Counted from the stretch's first letter, positions 33,929 to 42,121 are shown. The stretch is 64,000 bases of DNA from Paenibacillus assamensis DSM 18201 (GCF_000422445.1 NZ_AULU01000012.1:62001-126000); one strand, 5' to 3'. The notes: generated from the sequence alone by a model not told the origin. A program made the numbers and translations.

Positions 33929-34495
33929 ATGAACAACATGAAGCCCCATCTTAAATCAATTATCGCTATCTTGGCTGTATTGGCGCTCGTACTCGTTACA
34001 GGCTGTACGGATGATAAATCGGCTAAAGCTTCACAGATAGAGAATAAGTTATTGAAAGACAATAGCCACGCAAGCAATGAGGAACAGCCTGAAAATAAAG
34101 TACAAATTAAGACGTTTGTAAGTAAAGAAGGGGGCTTCTCCTTGAAGCAGCCTGAAAAATGGAACGGTTATGTTGGTGCAATCGATGAGAAAGGTGATCC
34201 TATTACAGGTGCAGCATGGGAAACTTCCTTCTATCTCTTAAAAGACGGAAAGCCGGATATAGATGCTGGATCTATCATGACCATAACCAAACTGCCGCGA
34301 TCACAGCATGAAGCTATCGTAGCGGAAGATGGACCATCCACATCACATATACTGGGTGAGAGTAAAGAGTATGTCTGGGTAATGACTACGCCTCAATCCA
34401 ATCCTTATGATGAAAAATCAGAAGCATATAAGAGTTTTAATACGATGCTTGTGGATGGGGACTTTATTAACATGCATTTTAAAGTCAATGACTAA
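33929..34495 (+). CDS. Lipoprotein of unknown function, copy 2
   Basis: 188-residue paralog of the lipoprotein at 33059. Lipobox LVTGC (Cys26), a shorter charged linker, then the same domain: FVSKEGGFSLKQPEKWNGYV, WETSFYLLKDGKPDIDAGSIMTITK, YVWVMTTPQSNPYDEKSEAY. Start is ATG 33929 behind AAGGAG; ATG 33938 is possible. Conserved Trp, Asn-Pro-Tyr and Gly-Gly-Phe-Ser between copies suggest a real fold under selection. It is a separate transcription unit with its own terminator. Confidence 0.84.
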   Translation: MNNMKPHLKSIIAILAVLALVLVTGCTDDKSAKASQIENKLLKDNSHASNEEQPENKVQIKTFVSKEGGFSLKQPEKWNGYVGAIDEKGDPITGAAWETSFYLLKDGKPDIDAGSIMTITKLPRSQHEAIVAEDGPSTSHILGESKEYVWVMTTPQSNPYDEKSEAYKSFNTMLVDGDFINMHFKVND

Positions 34496-34530
34496 TATAT
34501 TTTATTGATGTAATCGAGCTGTTGCTGCCC

Positions 34531-34565
34531 AACTCCTTCTTATGACTACATAAGAAGGAGTTTTT
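34531..34565 (+). terminator. Terminator of lipoprotein copy 2
   Basis: Perfect 14-bp stem AACTCCTTCTTATG / CATAAGAAGGAGTT, loop ACTA, then TTT. Nearly the same as the terminator at 33756. Confidence 0.92.
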
Positions 34566-34596
34566 ATTTTTAGTGCATGTGAGAGGAGAGCTATGA

Positions 34597-34698
34597 GTGA
34601 TTCAATTTCAGAGTGAACAGGTAACGGTGTTTCAGAGTGTGTTAGATCAGGCAACTTCAACGGTTATCCAAACGATTATAAGAAGAGCGTACGTGTAA
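34597..34698 (+). pseudogene. N-terminal fragment of an MBL-fold metallo-hydrolase-like gene
   Basis: GTG 34597, behind AGAGGAGAG, begins a 33-codon frame reading VIQFQSEQVTVFQSV and ATSTVIQT before a stop. This matches by memory the beginning of small MBL-fold hydrolases of Bacilli (VTVFQS...TTSTVI.T). No downstream part is found; a terminator hairpin remains at 34921-34945. Confidence 0.4.
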
Positions 34699-34920
34699 AA
34701 AAAGACACCTATCCTCCACATAGATAACTTGTATCTGACCGATATTTTTCTCTATGAATGAAATCAACATCGCTTTTATGGGGGGGTAAATCAGCCCATA
34801 GATAGTGATCCATGTAAGTATATGCCTAGCAAGTTTTCTTTAAGTTCTTCCTTGAAGCAAGCTACAATTTTGTCCAAATAAATTTGAGTATCCAAGTATA
34901 TTCCACCTTTAAACATGTTG

Positions 34921-34945
34921 AAGGACACCATCGTAGGTGTCCTTT
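34921..34945 (+). terminator. Orphan plus-strand terminator
   Basis: AAGGACACC / GGTGTCCTT with six-base loop, then TTT. No intact plus-strand gene precedes it, so it probably belonged to the broken gene at 34597. Confidence 0.75.
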
Positions 34946-34959
34946 TTACATAAATGTGA

Positions 34960-35556
34960 CTAATCTCTCTTCACTAGCAAACCGTTCAATACAATGGCAA
35001 GGCTCTGGATAGCCTTAGTCAATTCGTCGTTAGGATTGTCAGAATTAGCGATCCAAAAGGCGCTGTCCATAAGCCCTCCATTTAACATTCGTGCTAATGC
35101 TTCATGATCCGTCGTTATAATGACTTGGTCGTTCATCAATTTCTGTAGTGTATTTGCCATCGTTGCTAGACAGTGAGACTGAGAAGATTGCGCATAGGCA
35201 TTGCCGAGTATAGATGGCGCATCTCTAAGCACAATGCGTTGTATTTCTGGCTCAAGTGCCATAGCGAGATAAGCCTGACAGCGCTCAACGAAACCTTCCC
35301 ACGTTCCTTCAGCTGCATCTGAAATTTGACCTAATCGAATATCCATTTCTTCGTCGATTTGTTTGACTACGGCTTCTAACAGCCCTTTTTTGTCCCCGAA
35401 GTGATGATATAGTGCTCCTCGTGTCAGACCGACTGAAGCGGTAAGATCATCCATCGATGTATGAGCATAGCCAGTTGTCCCAAACGCCCCTCTTGCGGCA
35501 CTAACTAACTTGGTGCGTGTTTCTGCGATCATTTCCGAACGTGCTTTGCGAGCCAT
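34960..35556 (-). CDS. TetR-family repressor of the adjacent MFS transporter
   Basis: 198 residues. N-terminal HTH: KLVSAARGAFGTTGYAHTSMDDLTASVGLTRGALYHHFGDKKGLLEAV, a textbook TetR motif. The helical C-terminal domain (about 70-195) reads like the TetR_C subgroup that controls efflux genes. It is transcribed away from the MFS gene; two palindromes lie in the shared promoter region and one sits inside the MFS promoter, so it most likely represses both. The inducer would be a transported drug or metabolite. Confidence 0.93.
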   Translation of the reverse strand: MARKARSEMIAETRTKLVSAARGAFGTTGYAHTSMDDLTASVGLTRGALYHHFGDKKGLLEAVVKQIDEEMDIRLGQISDAAEGTWEGFVERCQAYLAMALEPEIQRIVLRDAPSILGNAYAQSSQSHCLATMANTLQKLMNDQVIITTDHEALARMLNGGLMDSAFWIANSDNPNDELTKAIQSLAIVLNGLLVKRD

Positions 35557-35605
35557 TTGTACACCTGCTTACCTAAGTTGATATTTGAAATTATTAAATT
35601 GCACA

Positions 35606-35634
35606 TTGACATACGTGGCGTATGTAATTATATT
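35606..35634 (+). promoter_or_regulatory. Promoter of the MFS transporter
   Basis: TTGACA (35606-35611), 17 bases, TATATT (35629-35634). The spacer is filled by operator 1. Confidence 0.8.
35609..35625. promoter_or_regulatory. TetR operator 1
   Basis: ACATACG TGG CGTATGT: 7-bp perfect arms around three bases, between the -35 and -10 boxes. Confidence 0.8.
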
Positions 35635-35639
35635 AATTC

Positions 35640-35656
35640 ACATACGTAACGTATGT
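35640..35656. promoter_or_regulatory. TetR operator 2
   Basis: ACATACG TAA CGTATGT, same arms as operator 1, centre 31 bp away (about three helical turns). Confidence 0.8.
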
Positions 35657-35695
35657 CAAATGATTGGAATATCAGCATAGAGGGGAGTTAGAGGA

Positions 35696-35746
35696 ATGAG
35701 TATTGTTTTTCTATTTGGTTTCTATTTGGAGGTGCGTCATGGCTAA
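35696..35746 (+). CDS. Leader peptide candidate before the MFS gene (16 aa)
   Basis: ATG 35696, preceded by GGGGAG at a good distance, opens a 16-codon frame (MSIVFLFGFYLEVRHG) whose stop overlaps the MFS start by eight bases and which contains the MFS ribosome site. This layout allows translational coupling or drug-sensitive leader control, as known for other efflux and resistance genes. It could also be chance. Confidence 0.4.
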   Translation: MSIVFLFGFYLEVRHG

Positions 35747-36962
35747 TCCATACCGTGAAATATTCGATGCCCCTGGTACAAAGGGTTTCTCTGCGGCGGG
35801 CTTTATCGCCCGGATGCCCATATCGATGATGGGGATTGGTATTGTTACGATGCTGTCTCAACTGCGAGGTGAGTATTGGTTGGCTGGTGCTGTAGCAGCG
35901 ACTTTTGCGTTATCCACTGCTTTGATAGCTCCCCAAATTTCTCGTCTTGTAGACCAGTTGGGACAATCTCGAGTACTGCTGCCAGCGGCAGGCTTCAGTG
36001 TAGCATCGGTTATTTTACTGTTGCTGTGCACGAGATATGAAGCGCCGGATTGGACACTTTTCCTATTTGCGCTGCTAGCGGGATGTATGCCGAATATGTC
36101 AGCAATGGTTCGAGCGCGTTGGGCTGAGTTGTATAGGGGTTCGCCAAAATTAAACACTGCGTTTTCTTTCGAATCTGTCATTGATGAACTATGTTTTATT
36201 GTTGGTCCTATTCTATCGGTAGGGCTTAGTGTAATGATGTTTCCCGAAGCGGGCCCACTGGTATCATGCGTATTTCTGGCGATAGGTGTATTGTTGTTTA
36301 CGGTACAGAAGAGCACAGAGCCTGCTGTGCATCCGCTTAGTAGCAACAACACAGCAACTGTTATTAAAATTAGCTCCCTTCAAGTGCTGGTATTGACGCT
36401 TATTGCTATTGGAACCATTTTTGGTACGGTCGATGTAGTAAGTGTTGCTTTTGCAGAACATCAGGGGAATACGGTAGCTGCAAGCTTTGTACTTTCTGTA
36501 TACGCGATAGGTTCTTGCTTGGCAGGACTCATTTATGGCACGCTTCGGTTGAATACACCGCTACAACGCCAATTTTTGTGGGCAGTGATCTTATCGATGA
36601 TCACGATGTTTCCATTATTGCTCGTAGATAGTATAGGGAAATTGGCGGTAGCCGTCTTTTTTGCTGGGATATCCGTGGCCCCTACCATGATTATTACGAT
36701 GGGGCTGGTGGAGAAAATAGTACCCGAATCTCAGGTGACAGAAGGGATGACTTGGGCCATTACTGGCTTGGGCATTGGCGTGTCTCTGGGCTCAGCTGCT
36801 GCGGGATGGATTGTGGATGGCCTTGGTGCTCGAACGGGGTTTGTCGTAGCTATTGCAGCGGGAATGGTTGCAGTGGCAATCGCGCTACTTGGTTATAAGC
36901 TACTGCGTTCAGCATACGATCAAGTTACTCTGAACTCGGATGTTAGTTCGGTAAAGTGCTAG
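35739..36962 (+). CDS. MFS efflux transporter
   Basis: 407-residue major-facilitator protein with about 12 hydrophobic helices. Features: FSAAGFIARMPISMMGIGIVTMLS in helix 1, the loop 2-3 region RLVDQLGQSRVLLPAAG with the usual G-x-x-x-D-x-x-G-R/Q pattern, MVRARWAELYRGSPKLNTAFSFESVIDELCFIVGP between helices 4 and 5, and a similar second half. It resembles drug/solute exporters of the YbfB/YfcJ kind; substrate unknown. ATG 35739 follows GGAGG (35728-35732); the longer TTG frame is rejected. Repressed by the divergent TetR. Confidence 0.91.
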   Translation: MANPYREIFDAPGTKGFSAAGFIARMPISMMGIGIVTMLSQLRGEYWLAGAVAATFALSTALIAPQISRLVDQLGQSRVLLPAAGFSVASVILLLLCTRYEAPDWTLFLFALLAGCMPNMSAMVRARWAELYRGSPKLNTAFSFESVIDELCFIVGPILSVGLSVMMFPEAGPLVSCVFLAIGVLLFTVQKSTEPAVHPLSSNNTATVIKISSLQVLVLTLIAIGTIFGTVDVVSVAFAEHQGNTVAASFVLSVYAIGSCLAGLIYGTLRLNTPLQRQFLWAVILSMITMFPLLLVDSIGKLAVAVFFAGISVAPTMIITMGLVEKIVPESQVTEGMTWAITGLGIGVSLGSAAAGWIVDGLGARTGFVVAIAAGMVAVAIALLGYKLLRSAYDQVTLNSDVSSVKC

Positions 36963-37090
36963 TGTTCCCCACTTATAATGGTTCGTGTTTAGATAATTAT
37001 TAATTAATTTACAAAAATCCCCTTACTTCGACAAAGTTATTGAGGTACTCTTAATTTGTGGAAAAAAATCATAATAATTAGGAGGTCAGT

Positions 37091-37552
37091 ATGAAGTTGA
37101 AGAAAATATTGATGGCATTAGGGCTTTTTGCAACTGTATTTAGTGCATCGGCGATACCTACAATTTCTGCTAAATCAGGATGGGCGGACAATCATTACTC
37201 TGCTCAGCCATTGTTTCCTAATCAGGTGCAACTTGGATATCTGGATCCGGGTGGCGACGTGGATTTTTATTCTTACTATAATAACTCAAATGAAATGCAG
37301 AATGTTCAATTCGGTGCGAATCCATATGGAAATAACAGCCCTTCTCTAGACTTCGACGTAGTAGCTCACATTATCAACCAGGCAGGAAATACAGTTCACG
37401 TATATGAAGTGTACGATAATGGAACAGGTTATGGTGACTGGGCGAGCACTAATCTTTATCCTGGTTGGAAAGTAGCGTGGGCAATAAAACCTAAAAATTC
37501 CGCTAGTACAGGCTCACACAATCAATATCGCACACTTGTAAGACTTTATTAA
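37091..37552 (+). CDS. Small secreted protein of unknown function
   Basis: 153 residues with a signal peptide (hydrophobic 6-24; cleavage near ISA-K). The mature part is aromatic- and Asn/Gly-rich and beta-like (GYLDPGGDVDFYSYYNNS, FGANPYGNNSPSLDFDVVAHI, YPGWKVAWAIKP). No cysteine and no anchor, so it is released. The pattern of strands with GGDVDFYSY resembles the pre-peptidase C-terminal (PPC) domain of secreted proteases, but I would not assign it. TAGGAGGTCAGT before the ATG is a strong site; a terminator follows. Confidence 0.78.
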   Translation: MKLKKILMALGLFATVFSASAIPTISAKSGWADNHYSAQPLFPNQVQLGYLDPGGDVDFYSYYNNSNEMQNVQFGANPYGNNSPSLDFDVVAHIINQAGNTVHVYEVYDNGTGYGDWASTNLYPGWKVAWAIKPKNSASTGSHNQYRTLVRLY

Positions 37553-37613
37553 CTCCAGAATTTAATAGGCAATGATAGCTTTAGAGTAGGATAAAAGAAG
37601 ATTTTGTGAGTAT

Positions 37614-37644
37614 AGAGAGTACCTTATGAGGTGCTCTCTTTTTT
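37614..37644 (+). terminator. Terminator after the secreted protein gene
   Basis: AGAGAGTACCT / AGGTGCTCTCT with a four-base loop, then TTTTT. Confidence 0.87.
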
Positions 37645-37738
37645 GTATGAGCGGAATGGAACTTAAAGGACCGATCCTTGTTAAGCAACCAGTCCTTGCA
37701 CGGGATATTGATGAAGCTGTAATTGCCTCGTAAAAGCA

Positions 37739-38821
37739 TTATTTCAGCGGCACTGTAAACCAAAAGGAATGCTCATTTCCTTCTGAGTGTAATCCTGTTC
37801 TACCACCCTGCTGTTCTATGATTTCCTTTACCAGTGACAACCCTAATCCTGAGCCACCTGTATCTCTGCTGCGAGACGAATCCAGCCGGTAGAAGCGCTC
37901 AAAGATAAGAGATGTTAGTTCATCTGGGATAGGTTGACCTATATTGGTGACGTTAATTTGATAATCGGTATGGGAGTCGTTCAACTTCCCGACAATGGTC
38001 ACCCAGCCCCCCTGGTCGTATTGAAGCACATTTGTCAAAAGGTTATGCAGCACTTGTATGAGCCCATCCTCATCTCCGATCACTTGCGCAGATTCCATCT
38101 TGTATTGAAGAGAGATGCCTCTATCTTTAAAAGTTAGTGCAAAGTGATCGATGCAGGATTCAATCACTTTATGTATAGGAAGTACCTTTTTCTCGTGCTC
38201 ATTGGAAATCTTCTTAGCTTGCCATACATTTAACTGGTGCAGTTGCTCAACTAAACGGGTTATACGTATCGATTCTTCATGAAGAGACTCATACATCTCT
38301 TTACTGCCTTGAATAATTCCTGTGCTTAAAGCTTCCAAATAGCCATTCATATTCGTCAGAGGTGTACGCAATTCATGGGCAATATCGGACAGCATTTTCT
38401 TTCTTAGCTCATCCACCTGTCGCAATCGCAGACTTAAATGATTAAAGTCTTCTGTTAATTGTCCAATTTCGTCACGTATTTGCACGGATAATGGTTCAGG
38501 CATCTCGCCTTGGGCCATTTGTCGCGTAGCTTCGCTCAACTTTTTTAGAGGAAGAAGAAGTTTTTTTACAAAATAAAAATGGAACACGCCTGCAATGACA
38601 ACGGCCAACAGACTGGCCTTGATTAAGAAAGCTTGCATCGTTTGGGTAAAGGCAATGCTGTCTGCTGGACTTACAGAAGGGTAGTTGGAAAATAATAGGC
38701 AGGCATAGTCTTTTACCGAAACCCCTGCTAGCCAGATAGCGATACCAATGACGGCTACATTGATAATAATCAATTTCCACATGACATTGATTTGTATCGG
38801 ATTATTTTTAAAAGGCAACAA
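37739..38821 (-). CDS. Sensor histidine kinase of the redox operon
   Basis: BaeS/ResE-like kinase with two N-terminal helices (about 18-38 and 68-90) around a short external loop, HAMP, HisKA with SDIAHELRTPLTNMNGYLEAL, and HATPase_c with NLLTNVLQYDQGG, FERFYRLDSSRSRDTGGSGLGLSLVKEI. The N-box carries VLQY where a second Asn-Ala is usual, otherwise intact. The start is uncertain: ATG 38782 has no ribosome site, while TTG 38821 follows GGGG by seven bases inside the regulator gene, giving a 14-base overlap. Last gene of a five-gene minus-strand operon. Confidence 0.88.
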   Translation of the reverse strand: MLPFKNNPIQINVMWKLIIINVAVIGIAIWLAGVSVKDYACLLFSNYPSVSPADSIAFTQTMQAFLIKASLLAVVIAGVFHFYFVKKLLLPLKKLSEATRQMAQGEMPEPLSVQIRDEIGQLTEDFNHLSLRLRQVDELRKKMLSDIAHELRTPLTNMNGYLEALSTGIIQGSKEMYESLHEESIRITRLVEQLHQLNVWQAKKISNEHEKKVLPIHKVIESCIDHFALTFKDRGISLQYKMESAQVIGDEDGLIQVLHNLLTNVLQYDQGGWVTIVGKLNDSHTDYQINVTNIGQPIPDELTSLIFERFYRLDSSRSRDTGGSGLGLSLVKEIIEQQGGRTGLHSEGNEHSFWFTVPLK

Positions 38822-39497
38822 AGCGATACCCCATTCCCCGGATGGTTTCAATGAGTTCGCTGTCCCCATCCCACTTCAATTTTTCCCTCAGCTTGCCAAT
38901 ATGCACATCGATCGTTCTTTCGATAACGACCTTCTCATTATTGGGATACAGTTCATTAATAATTTGTTCTCGTGTCAAAATATGATTCGGATGTGTCATT
39001 AAAAAATACAGTAGGCGAAACTCATGTTGTGTCAGCACAATGGGCTCTCCGTTGTAGTGGACTTCTCCCCTTAATGTTTTGATCGTGAGGCCACGATATG
39101 TAATTTTGCTGCAGCGCTGACCCGTTCTCCTTAGGACAGATTCTACGCGGGCAACCAATTCAGCAGGACTGAATGGCTTCGTAACATAATCATCGGCCCC
39201 AGACTTCAATCCATCGATCCGATTATGCTCGGCTACTTTAGCGGTTAACATAATGATTGGAATCTGTTCTTTTAAATCTGCCCGAATACTTCTACAGACT
39301 TCCTCTCCACTAACTTTGGGAAGCATTAAATCCAGAATGACAAGACAAGGATCGTGCTTTTTAAAAAGTTCGAGGGCTTCCTCCCCATCTCCAGCTTCAT
39401 ATACGTCATACCCTTCCTTTTGAAGATAAAGGACGATGAGCTTACGGATCTTGATATCGTCCTCTACCACCAGTATCCCTGTCCCCATTGCAGTCAT
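38808..39497 (-). CDS. OmpR-family response regulator of the redox operon
   Basis: 229 residues from ATG 39497, which follows GGAGG by eight bases. Receiver with E12-D13-D14 pocket, D56 in CLVILDLMLPK and K of VTKPF; winged-helix end LTQHEFRLLYFLMTHPN and TIRGMGYRF. Follows the thioredoxin gene by 20 bases and overlaps the kinase. It may control the operon it belongs to; ten-base direct repeats upstream of the first gene are candidate sites. Confidence 0.94.
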   Translation of the reverse strand: MTAMGTGILVVEDDIKIRKLIVLYLQKEGYDVYEAGDGEEALELFKKHDPCLVILDLMLPKVSGEEVCRSIRADLKEQIPIIMLTAKVAEHNRIDGLKSGADDYVTKPFSPAELVARVESVLRRTGQRCSKITYRGLTIKTLRGEVHYNGEPIVLTQHEFRLLYFLMTHPNHILTREQIINELYPNNEKVVIERTIDVHIGKLREKLKWDGDSELIETIRGMGYRFVAF

Positions 39498-39517
39498 TCT
39501 GAATACCTCCAACTTTA

Positions 39518-40108
39518 CTAATTTATTTCAGTAATCATCTTTTCCATCATTTCATAATGCATCGGTCCTGTAATCTTTTGCTGAATGATTCCATTTGAAT
39601 CAATGACATAACTTGTCGGAAGCATATAGGATTGATATATTAAGGCTATTTCACCTTTAGGGTCTAATGCAACGGGGAACGTAATCCCCATTTCATCTAA
39701 AAATGTAGGAATGTTATCTACATTCTTCTCCGTTTGCGTCATATTTACAGCTAGAATGGTCACATTTTCATCTTTGTAATTATCGTATATTTTTTGCATA
39801 TCTGGCATTTCAACTCTACAAGGTGGACACCACGTTGCCCACATATTTAAGATTACCTTTTTTCCTCTATAATCGGAAAGCTTGATGCTTTCGCCTTCTA
39901 GTGTCTTGAGCTCAAAGTCGGGGGCAAGGTTGCCTTGGTTAATGCCAACTTCAAGCGAAGACTCATCCACTTTATTTTTAGCCTGCTCCGTGTTAGCGAG
40001 GCTTTCCTGCTTCATATTGTTTTTCTTGATTGTATCGTAGATACCCCATGAAACTAATCCGAACAGGATGGCGACAATGAATATAGTCTTTTTCATAGAT
40101 GTTTGCAT
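39518..40108 (-). CDS. Membrane-anchored thiol-disulfide oxidoreductase, ResA/TlpA type
   Basis: 196 residues: one N-terminal membrane helix (about 7-25), linker, then an external thioredoxin fold with C94-x-x-C97 in MWATWCPPCRVEMP, the cis-Pro in YMLPTSYVID and LAPDFELKTLEGESIKLSDYRGKKV. This is the ResA/TlpA family, which keeps exported cysteines reduced, for example in apocytochrome c, using electrons from CcdA. ccdA lies 21 bases upstream in the same operon, the expected partner. No cytochrome c genes are present in the window, so targets are unknown. Confidence 0.93.
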   Translation of the reverse strand: MQTSMKKTIFIVAILFGLVSWGIYDTIKKNNMKQESLANTEQAKNKVDESSLEVGINQGNLAPDFELKTLEGESIKLSDYRGKKVILNMWATWCPPCRVEMPDMQKIYDNYKDENVTILAVNMTQTEKNVDNIPTFLDEMGITFPVALDPKGEIALIYQSYMLPTSYVIDSNGIIQQKITGPMHYEMMEKMITEIN

Positions 40109-40129
40109 CGTATAGTTATCCTTTCTAGC

Positions 40130-40840
40130 TTAAAGAATTGGCGGCGCAATAGCGGCGAGCCAAGCACTTAGTTTTTGTAGTTGTCCGGTAAATAGCAGCA
40201 AGCCCAGCACGATTAGAATCCATCCGTTTATCGCAGACAGCCGCGGAAGCAACTTGTTTACCTTTGTCATGACTTTAAGAGATTTGGTCAGCAGGAATGA
40301 AATCAGTAGGAAGGGAATGCCTAAGCCTAATGAATAAAAAAGCAAAAGGAGGATTCCGCTGGACATCGTTTCTGTAGATCCTGCTAGAAGTAGAATCGAA
40401 GATAAGGCCAGTCCGACACAAGGTGTCCATCCGGTTCCGAATGCCAGTCCTACGACAAATGAATGCCAACTTCCTTTTGAGCCTTTCGTTTCCCACTTCT
40501 TTTGAAACATAAGAAAGCGAAGGTTTAAGAGCCCTGCCGTTTGCAGGCCGAACATAATAATGAGTAGTCCGCTGACCTTTTCAATGATTCCTCGATTTGC
40601 AGCGAAAGCTTGTCCAATTACACTAGCCGAAGCACCCATCATCATAAATACCACAGTAAAACCGAGAATAAAGAGGATGGAGCGCATAATAAGTGTTCTT
40701 TTGGAAATAATTAATTTATCCCCGCTCACATAGGAGCCTGTCAAATTAGCCACATAGGCAGGCAAAAGCGGAAAAATACAAGGCGAAAGGAAAGAAAGCA
40801 TGCCCGCTGCTACAGCAAATAAAATTGAGATATCATTCAT
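40130..40840 (-). CDS. ccdA: Cytochrome c biogenesis protein CcdA
   Basis: 236-residue membrane protein with six or seven helices. It passes electrons from cytoplasmic thioredoxin to extracytoplasmic ResA-type proteins through two membrane cysteines: C21 in FLSPCIFPLLPAYVANLTG and the second in FGTGWTPCVGLALS, both typical of the DsbD/CcdA family. GGAGG before the ATG. In operon with the ResA-like protein and a further membrane protein, forming a complete reductase path across the membrane. Confidence 0.93.
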   Translation of the reverse strand: MNDISILFAVAAGMLSFLSPCIFPLLPAYVANLTGSYVSGDKLIISKRTLIMRSILFILGFTVVFMMMGASASVIGQAFAANRGIIEKVSGLLIIMFGLQTAGLLNLRFLMFQKKWETKGSKGSWHSFVVGLAFGTGWTPCVGLALSSILLLAGSTETMSSGILLLLFYSLGLGIPFLLISFLLTKSLKVMTKVNKLLPRLSAINGWILIVLGLLLFTGQLQKLSAWLAAIAPPIL

Positions 40841-40884
40841 TTATATATCCTCCAGCTAAATAATCCTGTGACGAAAGAGCGGTG

Positions 40885-41577
40885 CTACTTAGAAACATGA
40901 AAGTCGCTCTTCCTTTTGAAGTTTTGCAAAAATAAGCAGCTCAGTACAAGAACGAAAAAAATAAGCTGTTCTATGGATAATCCCATAAACACGGCTGCCC
41001 GATAATCTTGTAGAAAGGCACTGAGTATTTGGCCGATACTGAACCAAACTATAAGCTGATACATTTCAAAGGGTTGTCTAAAGTTCTCTTTTCTGATGTA
41101 CAGCCAAATGAGTAGTGTGAACGATATAACGAAAGGAACGAGATCCGACATTATCGATTGTGTCGTGCTGCTGAACAAGAGCTGGAACAGAGCATCCATC
41201 AGTTTGTAGGTTAATAAGCCAGTCGTTACTGTTGCGATATAGACCCAACCTGAAATTTCTCGTTTTTTCGATTTAAAGCTGAGGAAGATAAGGGCCACGA
41301 TAGCTGCCAGCCATATTCCGCGTTCGCCTCCGTTAAAATAAAGCAGGTAGTAAGGGTTCTTGAAAACTTGAATGGGGTTAAAAATAACCACACTGAATTT
41401 CCATAGGAATAAACTCCAAAATGAAACGTTAGTAATATCATCTAGAATGGGAGTACTTACTTCATTCATGTCTTTCAACCAATATTTCATGGCGGTGTAA
41501 GCAGCTAGTGCAGAAAGGGCAAAAACGATATACGAATACTTAATAATAAATGGGCCCAATAAGAAAGCATCTTGCAT
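40885..41577 (-). CDS. Polytopic membrane protein, Lgt-like, first gene of the redox operon
   Basis: 230 residues with about seven helices. The start (LGPFIIKYSYIVFALSALAAY) and a central YFNGGERGIWLAAIVALIF segment recall prolipoprotein diacylglyceryl transferase (Lgt: GPxxIRWYG... and GGLxxHGG), but the conserved His/Arg residues and the full GGLAxHGG signature are not seen, so catalytic activity is doubtful. Similar proteins accompany CcdA/TlpA genes in other Firmicutes by my recollection. ATG 41577 follows AAGGAGG by six bases; the longer frame to 41661 is rejected. Function unknown. Confidence 0.7.
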   Translation of the reverse strand: MQDAFLLGPFIIKYSYIVFALSALAAYTAMKYWLKDMNEVSTPILDDITNVSFWSLFLWKFSVVIFNPIQVFKNPYYLLYFNGGERGIWLAAIVALIFLSFKSKKREISGWVYIATVTTGLLTYKLMDALFQLLFSSTTQSIMSDLVPFVISFTLLIWLYIRKENFRQPFEMYQLIVWFSIGQILSAFLQDYRAAVFMGLSIEQLIFFVLVLSCLFLQNFKRKSDFHVSK

Positions 41578-41625
41578 ATTCGTCCTCCTTGTAATATTAT
41601 GTACTTGCAACATTACAGTCTGATT

Positions 41626-41645
41626 GTTAAGTTTCGTTAAACTTG
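41626..41645. promoter_or_regulatory. 10-bp direct repeats upstream of the redox operon
   Basis: GTTAAGTTTC GTTAAACTTG (41626-41635, 41636-41645), about 50 bases before the first gene. OmpR-type regulators bind direct repeats with this period, and the operon encodes one. Confidence 0.45.
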
Positions 41646-41719
41646 AACAGGCTAAGAACATAAAATTTTACGATTTTGTGGTCTTTTATTTAATTCCAAT
41701 ATCTATTTTCGTGGAGATG

Positions 41720-41728
41720 TGTTATGAT
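41720..41728 (+). promoter_or_regulatory. Extended -10 promoter candidate of the cold-shock gene
   Basis: TGTTATGAT gives an extended -10 box (TGn TATGAT). The 5' leader would be about 140 bases, as is usual for cold-shock mRNAs. Confidence 0.4.
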
Positions 41729-41875
41729 AAGAATAATGATATAGAGACCCAAACGAATTCACATAACGTAGAGGGCTATTGATACTTTAATAACCTTGTA
41801 CAGTATGTGGATTTTTATTTTTTGCATAAAGAATAAGAATGTCATATAACATTTAATTAAAGGTGGTACTTATCA

Positions 41876-42076
41876 ATGGAACAAGGTATCGTAAAATGGT
41901 TTAACGCAGAAAAAGGTTTCGGTTTCATCGAAGTTGAAGGCGGAAACGATGTATTCGTACACTTCAGCGCAATCACAGGCGACGGCTTCAAGTCTTTGGA
42001 CGAAGGTCAACGCGTAGAGTTCAACATCGTACAAGGCAACCGTGGTCCACAAGCTGAGAACGTTGTTAAACTTTAA
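41876..42076 (+). CDS. Cold-shock protein (Csp family)
   Basis: 66-residue single-stranded nucleic-acid-binding protein with the OB fold. RNP1 is KGFGFIEV (14-21), RNP2 is VFVHF (about 27-31), and the start [17 protein letters not shown] is the Bacillales Csp consensus. Acts as an RNA chaperone; abundance is probably controlled through the long leader. AAAGGTGG lies about nine bases before the ATG. A UUCG-loop terminator follows. Which csp paralog it is cannot be told from one genome window. Confidence 0.96.
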   Translation: MEQGIVKWFNAEKGFGFIEVEGGNDVFVHFSAITGDGFKSLDEGQRVEFNIVQGNRGPQAENVVKL

Positions 42077-42088
42077 TTTTTAAAGATG

Positions 42089-42121
42089 AAAAAGCTCTGA
42101 ACTTCGGTTCAGGGCTTTTTT
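42089..42121 (+). terminator. Terminator of the cold-shock gene
   Basis: AAAAAGCTCTGAAC / GTTCAGGGCTTTTT with a TTCG tetraloop. Confidence 0.95.
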
